DNA of 34,371 nt, taken from CADEDV01 sp036374495. GTDB taxonomy: Bacteria; Bacteroidota; Bacteroidia; Chitinophagales; Chitinophagaceae. Shown here piece after piece: positions 7,465-15,012 of the stretch. Under the pieces are notes generated by a model. It did no database searches. It was given only the letters and a program-made list of their open reading frames with translations, and was not told the DNA's origin. The position numbers and the translations under genes were made by a program. Location of the stretch: contig CBFGYO010000023.1 of NCBI GenBank assembly GCA_965652975.1, positions 1 to 34,371 of the forward strand, given 5' to 3'. Position 1 is the stretch's first letter. The number at the start of each line of letters is the position of its first letter.

Positions 7465-8159
7465 TCGACCTCCGCCAACGTAGTTATGAAAAAGAACTGA
7501 TGGATGGCGACAACATTCCATTTCCCGCGATGCAGCAAACGCTGAAGGAACTTAATATAGTCAACACACGCCTCGGTGGACATGCCATTACATTGAAGGC
7601 AGTTAAAAAACTCACGAAGGTTGGCGAGCCGATCACAATATGTGAAATAGGATGTGGTGGTGGAGATAACCTTTATGCGATCTATAAAAAATATTCAGCT
7701 CAAAATATTCCTGTACAATTTATCGGCATCGACATCAATGAACAATGCATAGCATATGCCAGGCAGCAATACCCGCGACTGCCTTGCAACTGGATTTGCA
7801 GTGACTATGCACTGGTAAAATTTGAAGAGCAGAAGCCATCCATTATTTTCTCATCACTATTTTGCCATCACTTTACCGACGAACAATTAGTTGTGATGCT
7901 TAAATGGCTGCAAAAAAATAGCAAAGAGGGATTTTTTATCAACGACCTGCAGCGTCATTGGCTGGCGTTTTACTTAATAAAATACATAACAAAATTTTTC
8001 AGCCGTTCATACCTCGTAAAGAATGACGCCAGCCTGTCTGTGGCCCGCAGCTTTAAAAAAGAAGACTGGCAGCGATTGATGGAACGGGCCGGCATAAGTG
8101 ATTTTAGGATCAGTTGGCAATGGGCATTTCGCTGGCTCGTACTGGTAAAACATAGCTAA
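7461..8159 (+). CDS. Class I SAM-dependent methyltransferase
   Basis: This 232-residue soluble protein has a Rossmann-type methyltransferase core. The SAM-binding glycine motif is CEIGCGGGDN at residues 61-70, and the acidic residue of strand beta2 is Asp91 in FIGIDINE. SSLFCHHF further on fits motif IV/post-motif regions of small-molecule methyltransferases. Its ATG overlaps the polyketide synthase stop (ATGA), and its stop overlaps the next start (TAATG), so translation is probably coupled. By context it should methylate the polyketide-derived ring on carbon or oxygen. The sequence alone does not tell which. Confidence 0.88.
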   Translation: MIDLRQRSYEKELMDGDNIPFPAMQQTLKELNIVNTRLGGHAITLKAVKKLTKVGEPITICEIGCGGGDNLYAIYKKYSAQNIPVQFIGIDINEQCIAYARQQYPRLPCNWICSDYALVKFEEQKPSIIFSSLFCHHFTDEQLVVMLKWLQKNSKEGFFINDLQRHWLAFYLIKYITKFFSRSYLVKNDASLSVARSFKKEDWQRLMERAGISDFRISWQWAFRWLVLVKHS

Positions 8160-9298
8160 TGACCACAACTTCTTTATACGATGTTGCCATTGTTGGTGGT
8201 GGCCTTGCGGGCCTGGCATTATCTATCCAACTAGCCCGGTGGGGGCACCAGGTAATTGTATTCGAAAAAGAGACCTATCCATTCCATCGTGTATGCGGCG
8301 AATATATCAGCCTCGAATCGTGGGATTTTATGAAAGAACTTGGCGTAGACCCAACCGCACTGGGGGTTTCGCAGATTGATAAATTGTTGGTTACAGGTAC
8401 TTCAGGCAGGAAATTGCTCCAAAACTTACCGCTGGGTGGCTTTGGCGTAAGCCGCTACCTCCTCGATCATACTTTGGCAAAAAAGGCAATGATCGCTGGT
8501 GTGCAGTTGATGGAAAACACTCGCGTTACGGATATTACAACAAGCAGCGACACGGCTATTATCAGCACTCAAAGTCAAACCTACCAGGCACGTGTGGCCT
8601 GTGCATGTTTTGGCAAACGAAGTAACCTCGACATTAAATGGGAACGTCCCTTTACACTTGCTGCAAAAAAAAATCACAAACATTATGTGGGGGTGAAGTA
8701 TCATGCGCAACTCGACTTTGCTCCAGATACAATTGCTTTGCATATGTTTAGTGAAGGCTACTGTGGTGTGGTAAGAATTGAAGGAGGGAAATACAATGTT
8801 TGTTATCTCACTACGGCAAGCAACTTGCGACGTAGTGGCAACAGCATTGAGAAAATGGAAGCATCCGTTCTTTCAAAAAATCCTCATCTAAAAAAAATAT
8901 TCTCACAAGCTGGCAACTGGCGAAGCGATCCGGTAACTATTTCACAAATCAGTTTTGCCAATAAAACGCAGGTTGAAAATCACCTGTTGATGGTAGGTGA
9001 TGCCGCTGGCATGATCACTCCCTTGTGCGGCAACGGGATGAGCATGGCCTTTCATGGTAGCAAGATCGCGGCAAATCTTATCACCCAGTTTCTAAACCAA
9101 CACATAAGCCGTGATTCGATGGAAGCAAATTACACCTTGCAATGGCAACAGCACTTCAGCCGACGACTGCGAGTAGGAAGGCAGATCCAGCAATTGGCCG
9201 GCCATCCTCAATTAACTAGCCTGGTGCTGAACCTGGGGACGGTTTTTCCGCGGCTATTTCAAAGCCTGGTACGACAAACACATGGAAAACCATTCTGA
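8159..9298 (+). CDS. FAD-dependent oxidoreductase (geranylgeranyl-reductase/PHBH-like)
   Basis: This 379-residue flavoprotein has an N-terminal dinucleotide-binding motif (AIVGGGLAGLA, residues 10-20; Glu36 for ribose), the FHRVCGEYIS motif at 42-51 that is typical of geranylgeranyl-reductase-like members, and the second FAD motif VGDAAGMITPLCGNGMSMA (Gly280-Asp281). These features place it in the p-hydroxybenzoate-hydroxylase-like superfamily, which includes aromatic hydroxylases and isoprenoid reductases. In the cassette it could hydroxylate the methylated resorcinol towards a quinone, or reduce a prenyl chain added by the UbiA-like enzyme. It overlaps the methyltransferase stop by one base. 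There is no signal peptide. Confidence 0.87.
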   Translation: MTTTSLYDVAIVGGGLAGLALSIQLARWGHQVIVFEKETYPFHRVCGEYISLESWDFMKELGVDPTALGVSQIDKLLVTGTSGRKLLQNLPLGGFGVSRYLLDHTLAKKAMIAGVQLMENTRVTDITTSSDTAIISTQSQTYQARVACACFGKRSNLDIKWERPFTLAAKKNHKHYVGVKYHAQLDFAPDTIALHMFSEGYCGVVRIEGGKYNVCYLTTASNLRRSGNSIEKMEASVLSKNPHLKKIFSQAGNWRSDPVTISQISFANKTQVENHLLMVGDAAGMITPLCGNGMSMAFHGSKIAANLITQFLNQHISRDSMEANYTLQWQQHFSRRLRVGRQIQQLAGHPQLTSLVLNLGTVFPRLFQSLVRQTHGKPF

Positions 9299-9334
9299 CG
9301 CACCATGTTTGCATGACGTTTGCAGGTGGAACGT

Positions 9335-10051
9335 ATGCCAGGCAATAATCCAACGTTTTGGGATGCAACAGCGCTCGTAGTTGCGGAAATACTTCTCTCG
9401 CTTATCCTGTTTGCAACTGTTATTGCAATTCTAGTGTTTACAATTCGTCCACATGTACGTAAATACAAACCTGCCGATCTCAGGATATTTGAACGGTTAA
9501 ATGTATTGGTAAGCCCGGCTACAAACAGGCTCATGCTGTTTATAACCTTGCTCGGCAAACACCAGTTCCTGATACCTGCCAACCTGCTGCTGATTTTCTA
9601 TTTTTTGTTTATCAACGCACAAACGTGGTTTTCAATAAGGGTTGCGGCTATTGCATTGAGCAGCCTTGCGCTCATGTTTATCCTGAAATACCTTTTTCGC
9701 CGCAAACGACCCTTGTCGCCTTTATTGAAAGCAGCGCGTGGATTGAGTTTCCCGAGCGGCCATGCGATCATGGCAGTCACCTTTTTCGGTACCATCATTT
9801 TTATAATCCGACATTCCGTTGAAAATGATTTTTTCCGTGTAGTCATAATTGTATTACTCGTAATACTCATTATCCTGATCGGTTTCAGCAGGGTGTACCT
9901 GCGCGTACATTATGCGAGTGATGTAATTGCCGGATTTGTGATCGGAATTTTATGGCTGATTATATCCCTGGCAGTGCTGGATAGCCTGGAATTATTTTTC
10001 AAAAACAACGAGGAAACTGTCACTTACGCAGGAAATGGGGTTGGTGGATAA
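9335..10051 (+). CDS. PAP2-family membrane phosphatase
   Basis: This 238-residue membrane protein has about five or six helices and the three PAP2 phosphatase motifs: K118-x6-R125-P126 (KYLFRRKRP), PSGH at 140-143, and S185-R186...H192...D196 (SRVYLRVHYASD). These enzymes remove phosphate from lipid phosphates such as undecaprenyl diphosphate, phosphatidic acid or isoprenyl diphosphates, facing the periplasm. The ATG at 9335 is preceded by AGGTGGA, so I prefer it to the in-frame TTG at 9320. It follows the FAD enzyme by 36 bases on the same strand and may belong to the cassette, but PAP2 proteins are common and the link is weaker than for the overlapping genes. Confidence 0.88.
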   Translation: MPGNNPTFWDATALVVAEILLSLILFATVIAILVFTIRPHVRKYKPADLRIFERLNVLVSPATNRLMLFITLLGKHQFLIPANLLLIFYFLFINAQTWFSIRVAAIALSSLALMFILKYLFRRKRPLSPLLKAARGLSFPSGHAIMAVTFFGTIIFIIRHSVENDFFRVVIIVLLVILIILIGFSRVYLRVHYASDVIAGFVIGILWLIISLAVLDSLELFFKNNEETVTYAGNGVGG

Positions 10052-10134
10052 CTATACCCCTCCCCAAACTGGCGAAGTGGCACGATATTTTTATAAGCTA
10101 TTAACAACCTATTCATCACTTTAAACTTTTTTTT

Positions 10135-10389
10135 ATGGCATCAAGATTATTAACTGGATTCGCTCTCGGTATGCTCGCGGGTATGCTGATGGCTCCGGAT
10201 AAGGGTACTGAAACCCGGAAAAAACTTTCCCAAAAAGGGAATGATTTGAAGAACAAATTCAACGACTTTATCGATGGTCTGCATAGCAAGGCAGAAGACG
10301 TAAAAGATGATATCAATACAATGTCCGACAGGGCTGCGCAAAGAGCGCGTGCTTACAGCAACGAAGTAGGCAATACCTGGAATGGATAG
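10135..10389 (+). CDS. YtxH-like general stress protein
   Basis: This 84-residue protein has a short N-terminal hydrophobic helix with small residues (LLTGFALGMLAGMLMAPDKG) followed by a charged, helical tail (ETRKKLSQKGNDLKNKF...). That is the standard YtxH layout: one membrane helix with GxxxG-like packing, the AP(D/x)KG turn, and an amphipathic coiled tail. The family is linked to general stress responses, but the molecular role is unknown. It is separated from the PAP2 gene by 83 bases and ends in front of a strong bidirectional terminator. Confidence 0.8.
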   Translation: MASRLLTGFALGMLAGMLMAPDKGTETRKKLSQKGNDLKNKFNDFIDGLHSKAEDVKDDINTMSDRAAQRARAYSNEVGNTWNG

Positions 10390-10411
10390 TTTTTAAATAT
10401 GACTTAATAGT

Positions 10412-10442
10412 AAAAAAAGGGTTCGTCATTCGAACCTTTTTT
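10412..10442. terminator. Bidirectional intrinsic terminator
   Basis: The stem GGTTCG/CGAACC (10420-10425 with 10431-10436) has a five-base loop TCATT and is flanked by seven A on the left and six T on the right, so it works in both directions. It lies between the convergent YtxH-like gene and the phosphotransferase gene. Confidence 0.85.
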
Positions 10443-10447
10443 ATTTG

Positions 10448-11389
10448 CTATAAGCTGAACATATCTAGTGCACCGCCCAACCTTGCGCGGTAATGTTCCA
10501 GCTTTTCTTTTTGCTTGCGGCGTTGCTGCAGCATTTTTTGCATCTCCGGCACATAGTTCAGGATATTAAACACTTTTAATGCTGGGGCGATCTTCAGAGT
10601 CATCTTACCGGTGAGCCCATATCCTTCCAGGAAATATCCCTGTTTATCAATTGACAGATCGTGCAGTGCAATGGAAATATCCCAATAGGGCGGGATGCTT
10701 GACACACAGTTTTCCCAATCGATAATAGAAACGATTTTTCCCTTTTTATCTACCAATATATTTTTGAGCCGCAGGTCGCCATGATGGAGGCAGGGCTTTC
10801 CTTTCCATTGCTCTATGATGTGGATCAGCGATTTTAATTTTCCAAACGTTTTAGTTGTAAGCAGCCTGTTGCTTTTGAGAAAATCCATTCTTTCCTCAAA
10901 CTGTAATTCATCATAGAGATAATCTTTCCAGTTTATATTTCTTGACAGAATGTTTTGCGACCAGTCGAAAGAATGGCCATAGTCGTGTGTAGGGATGGTA
11001 TGAATGATAGAAGCATATCTACCCATTTCATTTATGATAAGCGACCTGTCGAGATGATCTGAGGCTTCTTCCCCGTTTATCTTCTTCATGATCATATACG
11101 GCATGGGAATGATGGAATTACCAACTTCCAGGATCTCTGGTACGGGGATGCCTTTTTCCAGTGCCCGTGCTACTGCCCATTGCTCCTTGAGAAAAAAATT
11201 TATTTTATCAGGATTGCGACCCAGGCGAACGACAAGTTCCTCCTTACCCGACTTTACGCTGTATACAAAATTGGTAATGCCACCGGAAAGCACGGATATC
11301 TGCAGCTTCTTTCTACCAAAATGGTGTTTCATAAGCTGTCTTACCAGGACAACCAGTTTTTTGTTCAACAATGTTGGAGCATTTTGCAT
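10448..11389 (-). CDS. APH-family phosphotransferase (kinase-like)
   Basis: This 313-residue protein of the aminoglycoside/choline kinase-like fold has a nucleotide loop around GGITNFVYSV (36-45), the catalytic HGDLRLKN motif (His203, Asp205, Asn210) and the metal-binding Asp224 in IIDWEN. Most members phosphorylate small hydroxyl compounds such as aminoglycosides, choline, homoserine or sugars. Nothing here suggests antibiotic resistance. Its ATG lies only three bases downstream of the HAD phosphatase stop, so the two are one operon and may act on a common metabolite. The C-terminal segment (about 280-313) is basic and helical. Confidence 0.82.
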   Translation of the reverse strand: MQNAPTLLNKKLVVLVRQLMKHHFGRKKLQISVLSGGITNFVYSVKSGKEELVVRLGRNPDKINFFLKEQWAVARALEKGIPVPEILEVGNSIIPMPYMIMKKINGEEASDHLDRSLIINEMGRYASIIHTIPTHDYGHSFDWSQNILSRNINWKDYLYDELQFEERMDFLKSNRLLTTKTFGKLKSLIHIIEQWKGKPCLHHGDLRLKNILVDKKGKIVSIIDWENCVSSIPPYWDISIALHDLSIDKQGYFLEGYGLTGKMTLKIAPALKVFNILNYVPEMQKMLQQRRKQKEKLEHYRARLGGALDMFSL

Positions 11390-11392
11390 TAA

Positions 11393-12310
11393 TTAATTTA
11401 TTTCTGCCTTTTGCCTGTCTGCTACGCGGTATAAAAGATCGCCAAATTCAAAAAAGCTTCCCAGCTTTATTGTTTGACGCAAGCCTTTGAACGGAAGACC
11501 GATATTACCCACATGCACTGACAATCCTACGCCATTTAGAAAAACATCCATTTGGGAATCACCTGCTCCAATAGAATGTACCGGTTCGAAATTCAGTAAT
11601 GAGCCCATCTGCGCGCATCCTGAAAGTTTGTCGACATCTTTGTGCGTGAAAAAATTATTCCGCTGGGTATGCTGGTACGACATCAGTTTGTCGGCGGGAG
11701 CTTCATTGAGAAGGAAAACCATGCACACCTTTTGTTTCATTAATAACTCACACAGTTGATCGTAGGTGGTGGAAATGACAGACGATGCGCTTTTATATTT
11801 TTTTTGCAGGAAAGGAATTTTCTCGGGCAATGGCGTCCAGATAATTTCCCCTTTTGTCCAGTCTTCAGGATAATAAAAAAAGAGTAACTCATTAATACCT
11901 CCATCTAGGAATTTTTTTACGGTGTGCAAAATATCCCGCATTTCTTCTGGCTCGAGTGTATAGGCGGCCAACTGCTGGAACACAAATTCTTTTTCTGTCT
12001 TTTCAATATAGCCGAGCTGGCTACCATTGAGCAGGATAACGGGTATGGGTGCGTTGGAAATTTTATACCAGTCGATGCCGAAAGTGCGAATGACTGACAG
12101 GGGAAATCTAAGTGTATTGATAACGATGGGGCGTCCCAGTTCATACACTTTTTTTAATCCAATTTCAACCGATTGATGGATAATTGTTCGACCCCCTGAT
12201 TCATGTACAGCAGTGCCGTCAAGATCTGTAATGACGGCTCCCTGGGTCATGAATAAACTGTTGTTGTAAAATTCGTCAAGTTGTATTACCTGTTCGGCAT
12301 TCAATTGCAT
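11393..12310 (-). CDS. HAD-superfamily hydrolase (Cof/IIB-like)
   Basis: This 305-residue HAD-type phosphatase has motif I at Asp29-Leu-Asp31-Gly-Thr33 (VITDLDGTAV), motif II probably at Thr66 (VINTLR), and motif IV GAGDSQMD (Asp251, Asp255). The large segment between motifs I and IV suggests a type II cap, as in sugar or sucrose/mannosyl phosphate phosphatases. The substrate cannot be read from the sequence. It is co-transcribed with the downstream APH-like kinase (three-base gap), giving a kinase/phosphatase pair. Its start at 12310 is followed upstream by a 33-base gap to the metallopeptidase gene on the same strand. Confidence 0.82.
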   Translation of the reverse strand: MQLNAEQVIQLDEFYNNSLFMTQGAVITDLDGTAVHESGGRTIIHQSVEIGLKKVYELGRPIVINTLRFPLSVIRTFGIDWYKISNAPIPVILLNGSQLGYIEKTEKEFVFQQLAAYTLEPEEMRDILHTVKKFLDGGINELLFFYYPEDWTKGEIIWTPLPEKIPFLQKKYKSASSVISTTYDQLCELLMKQKVCMVFLLNEAPADKLMSYQHTQRNNFFTHKDVDKLSGCAQMGSLLNFEPVHSIGAGDSQMDVFLNGVGLSVHVGNIGLPFKGLRQTIKLGSFFEFGDLLYRVADRQKAEIN

Positions 12311-12343
12311 TCATAAGGACTGCAAAAGGTCTGCCATAGAAAA

Positions 12344-13198
12344 TTACAGGTCTGGAGAATTGAAGGTATCACCCTGCCGTATATCACCCGTTTCGTATCC
12401 TTTTTTGAACCAGTACATCCGTTGTGCAGATGTACCGTGTGTAAATGCATCGGGAACTACCCTGCCCTGCGATTCTTTTTGCAGTCGATCATCGCCAATT
12501 GCATTGGCAGCATTTAAAGCTTCTTCGATATCACCTGGTTCAAGGATATTCTTCATTTTCTGTGCATGATGTGCCCATACACCTGCGAGAAAGTCTGCCT
12601 GCAATTCCATTTTTACAGAGTACCTGTTGTATTCTGTTTCACTTACCTGCTGCCGCAGGCGGCTTACTTTCTGGGCAGTGCCATTGAGATTCTGAATATG
12701 GTGTCCTACTTCATGCGCTACCACGTAAGCCATAGCAAAATCTCCCGGAGCATTGAAACGGGTTTGCAAATCGCGATAAAAAGAGAGATCTATATATACC
12801 TGCTGGTCGCCCGGGCAATAAAATGGGCCCATCGCGGCGCTTGCACCACCACAGGCCGATTGCACAGCATCTCTGAAAAGTACCAACCGAGGTTCGGAAT
12901 ACTGGCTTCCCTGTTCTGCATAAATTTTATTCCATACATCTTCGGTTTCGGCCAACACCACGGATACAAATTCTGCGCGTTCATCATCAGCAGCCTTTTC
13001 TTCTGCTGTCATTTCAGTAGTAGTACCACCCAGACCGGGAATTTGCGGAGGCGGCTGACTGCCATCACCGCCACCCAAAAATGAATATACCAGGTAAATA
13101 ATGAGGCCAATTACACCACCGCCTGCTGCAATACCGCCACCGGATACGCCACGACGGTCATCGACATTAGTGCTGCCTCTTCTTCCTTTCCATAACAT
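12344..13198 (-). CDS. YpfJ/KPN_02809-family neutral zinc metallopeptidase
   Basis: This 284-residue membrane-anchored protein has an N-terminal basic and Gly-rich segment, one hydrophobic helix (about 22-42, GGIAAGGGVIGLIIYLVYSF), a Pro-rich linker, and a conserved extracytoplasmic or membrane-proximal domain with zinc motif HEVGHH at 162-167. The family signatures CGGASAAMGPFYCPGDQQVY (Cys116, Cys128) and QADFLAGVWAHHA are present. The layout is the standard one for this family, whose substrates are unknown. A 33-base gap separates it from the HAD gene downstream. No clear promoter is visible, although an AACATTTA sequence lies five bases before the ATG. Confidence 0.88.
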   Translation of the reverse strand: MLWKGRRGSTNVDDRRGVSGGGIAAGGGVIGLIIYLVYSFLGGGDGSQPPPQIPGLGGTTTEMTAEEKAADDERAEFVSVVLAETEDVWNKIYAEQGSQYSEPRLVLFRDAVQSACGGASAAMGPFYCPGDQQVYIDLSFYRDLQTRFNAPGDFAMAYVVAHEVGHHIQNLNGTAQKVSRLRQQVSETEYNRYSVKMELQADFLAGVWAHHAQKMKNILEPGDIEEALNAANAIGDDRLQKESQGRVVPDAFTHGTSAQRMYWFKKGYETGDIRQGDTFNSPDL

Positions 13199-13229
13199 AG
13201 AAGTAAATGTTGGTGCTTAATAATATTAT

Positions 13230-13388
13230 TTACAAAACAAACTCGCCGGAACTATGCTTTTTCGCACGTTTCAGGATATCAGCACGCTGCCTCTCCCACT
13301 TTTTGTGCTTTACTTTTTTCCGTAACAAATAATAAACTAGTCCTGCTGTACTTATCGACAGTAGAAGCCACAAGGATTTCTTACTCAT
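13230..13388 (-). CDS. Small single-pass membrane protein, 52 residues
   Basis: The start chosen is the ATG at 13388, giving MSKKSLWLLL followed by one hydrophobic helix (about 5-21) and a very basic tail (RKKVKHKKWERQRADILKRAKKH). An upstream in-frame start at 13520 would overlap the preceding gene and add an unlikely Cys-rich segment. The topology predicted by the positive-inside rule has the basic tail in the cytoplasm. No family is recognised. It follows the 348-residue secreted protein by 49 bases on the same strand. Confidence 0.5.
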   Translation of the reverse strand: MSKKSLWLLLSISTAGLVYYLLRKKVKHKKWERQRADILKRAKKHSSGEFVL

Positions 13389-13437
13389 GCTTCGAGATTT
13401 ATCCCTAAGATGCAATTGATATGCCAGATAGCGGACT

Positions 13438-14484
13438 TTAGCGCAGGCTGGCGGAAGGCGGATAAAGCATGATGGTGAACACAAAGATATTTCGGCCCGC
13501 TGCCAGTGCTTCATCGGCACTAATTGTGGATTTGTCGGCCTTTTCTATATCACTGCAGTTGATACACGCAAGTACCACACCCTCGCGTTTGAAATCAATA
13601 TTACCTGCACTCGCCGGAACAACCATACCGGAGTATTTTGTACGCACATTGTAAAATGAAAAGTCAATTCCATTGAGCTTGCGCAATTCGCGAAGATTCA
13701 TTCCTGCATGCACTTTACTTTTCAGCATCCAGCTATTTTCAGCTACGGGAAAATGATAGTCTACGGTACTTTCCAGCATCAATTGTCCACCAAGCATTAA
13801 ATAGGAAAGGCCGTAGTTATTTGGCTCATCCTGCCAGATAAATACGGCTTGCTTATCTGTGTTGGGAAATAAAACGGAACACCTGCTAAACTCATGTTCG
13901 GAAAAATAATAGAGATCCTTTTTTACATATTTGCTACCGAACACTGCGAGTAGCTCTTCATGTGAATTGAAAGCAAGCAAGTCTTCGCCATGCAGGATAT
14001 CACGGATATCCGGTAATTCTCTTTTTTGCACGCGTACGCAATACATACTGTCCGCGTCTGCCTGCAACCATGTTTCTGCAATATAATTTCGCTTTAGAAA
14101 AAGTTGACGTGCACAGGGTGTGGAATCAAGAGAACGGCTGTAAACAAAACCTTCTTTTTCCAGTTGTTTACGGAAATTCTGGAACTCTGAAAAAGAAGCT
14201 GTCTGGTATACCAGTTGCTGATCTTCCTTGGCCCTCAATACACGAACCGTACGCAGGATTGTGTCTTTCTTATTATTTTTTTTGGGGCGAAAGCGATAAA
14301 TATAAACTACGGTATCCTGCTGGTAATCGGTACCTGCGGGAAGAAATCCTCGCTGACCAATAAAGTTATCAGTTTTGTTTAGTGGGATGGTAATTGCATT
14401 GAGCAGGTGATCGGCTGACAATCCCTGGGAGTATCCGGTAACCACAATCCATAATACGAGCAGCGAGAGTAACATTCTTTTCAT
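13438..14484 (-). CDS. Secreted protein of unknown function, 348 residues
   Basis: The N-terminus is a clear signal peptide (MKRMLLSLLVLWIVVTGYSQ, cleavage likely after residue 19 or 20). The remainder is a soluble, mixed alpha/beta protein with no motif that I recognise and no T9SS sorting domain, so a periplasmic location is most likely. Four cysteines are near each other in pairs (STPCARQ, MYCVRV, SRCSVLF, LACINCSD). The middle part contains a repeated theme of short charged strands. It begins a short minus-strand group with the 52-residue membrane protein and the metallopeptidase, which may form an operon. Confidence 0.7.
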   Translation of the reverse strand: MKRMLLSLLVLWIVVTGYSQGLSADHLLNAITIPLNKTDNFIGQRGFLPAGTDYQQDTVVYIYRFRPKKNNKKDTILRTVRVLRAKEDQQLVYQTASFSEFQNFRKQLEKEGFVYSRSLDSTPCARQLFLKRNYIAETWLQADADSMYCVRVQKRELPDIRDILHGEDLLAFNSHEELLAVFGSKYVKKDLYYFSEHEFSRCSVLFPNTDKQAVFIWQDEPNNYGLSYLMLGGQLMLESTVDYHFPVAENSWMLKSKVHAGMNLRELRKLNGIDFSFYNVRTKYSGMVVPASAGNIDFKREGVVLACINCSDIEKADKSTISADEALAAGRNIFVFTIMLYPPSASLR

Positions 14485-14725
14485 ACGTTGACTTTTGGGT
14501 TCAACGGTTATTTCACAGTTTCCGGATCTTTCAAGGAATGAGACTCAAAGAAAATGCCAGCACTATCATGCAAATCCCTTTGAAGGGACATTTTCCTGGT
14601 TTGCCCGTGTAAATTTAAACGCTTATTTCATATTTGCCGAACTGGTTTGTGGACTATTTGCTACATAAATAAATTTAAATACGAATTAAGATATTCTTGC
14701 ATCATTTTTGAACGCTTTGACGGAA

Positions 14726-14733
14726 CAGATTTG
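14726..14733 (+). promoter_or_regulatory. Possible -7 box five bases before a small gene
   Basis: CAGATTTG differs from TAnnTTTG at one position and ends five bases before the ATG at 14739, the same spacing as at lpxC/fabZ and the 92-residue gene. On its own it is weak evidence. Confidence 0.25.
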
Positions 14734-14738
14734 TGCGT

Positions 14739-14966
14739 ATGCGACCCTTTAAATATCTCGAACAAAACGAGCTTTTGGATATCCTGGCGTATGTAACTGC
14801 CCGCTATACCAAGATGTTTGCGAGCGAAGCCAGACAGAGCGATTTTATTACCTGCCGCGAGTTGCTGGTGCTTTTGCAAACGGAAATCCAGGCCCGGCAA
14901 AATGCAGCCGCAACACAGCGCGGCGGCAGTAACAACTCCGATTTACAGTTTAATACATCCCTATAA
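14739..14966 (+). CDS. Small hypothetical protein, 75 residues
   Basis: The protein starts MRPFKYLEQNELLDILAYVTARYTKM and is mainly helical and charged for its first 52 residues, then has a low-complexity Gln/Asn/Ser tail. The helical part looks like a genuine small cytoplasmic protein. The tail may be variable. An in-frame GTG at 14733 is an alternative start. A strong hairpin follows directly after the stop, which supports it as a transcription unit. No function can be assigned. Confidence 0.5.
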   Translation: MRPFKYLEQNELLDILAYVTARYTKMFASEARQSDFITCRELLVLLQTEIQARQNAAATQRGGSNNSDLQFNTSL

Positions 14967-14971
14967 AACAA

Positions 14972-15011
14972 ATGCAGGACCATGGAAGTGGTCCTGCATA
15001 TACCCTTTTTT
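14972..15011. terminator. Intrinsic terminator between convergent genes
   Basis: A perfect 11-base stem (ATGCAGGACCA at 14972-14982 with its complement at 14989-14999) encloses a six-base loop, followed by ATACCC and a run of six or more T. It serves the small plus-strand gene and may also serve the convergent minus-strand barrel gene, whose side has an A/T-rich flank. Confidence 0.7.
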
Positions 15012-15012
15012 A

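Noticed and set aside
5526..9298. Cassette considered as a flexirubin or arylpolyene pigment cluster
   Set aside because: Those clusters need ketosynthase, acyl carrier protein, acyltransferase and ammonia-lyase genes, none of which is present. Type III PKS chemistry needs no carrier-protein set.
10448..11389. APH-fold gene considered as an aminoglycoside resistance gene
   Set aside because: Only general fold motifs are present, it is paired with a HAD phosphatase, and there is no mobile or resistance context.
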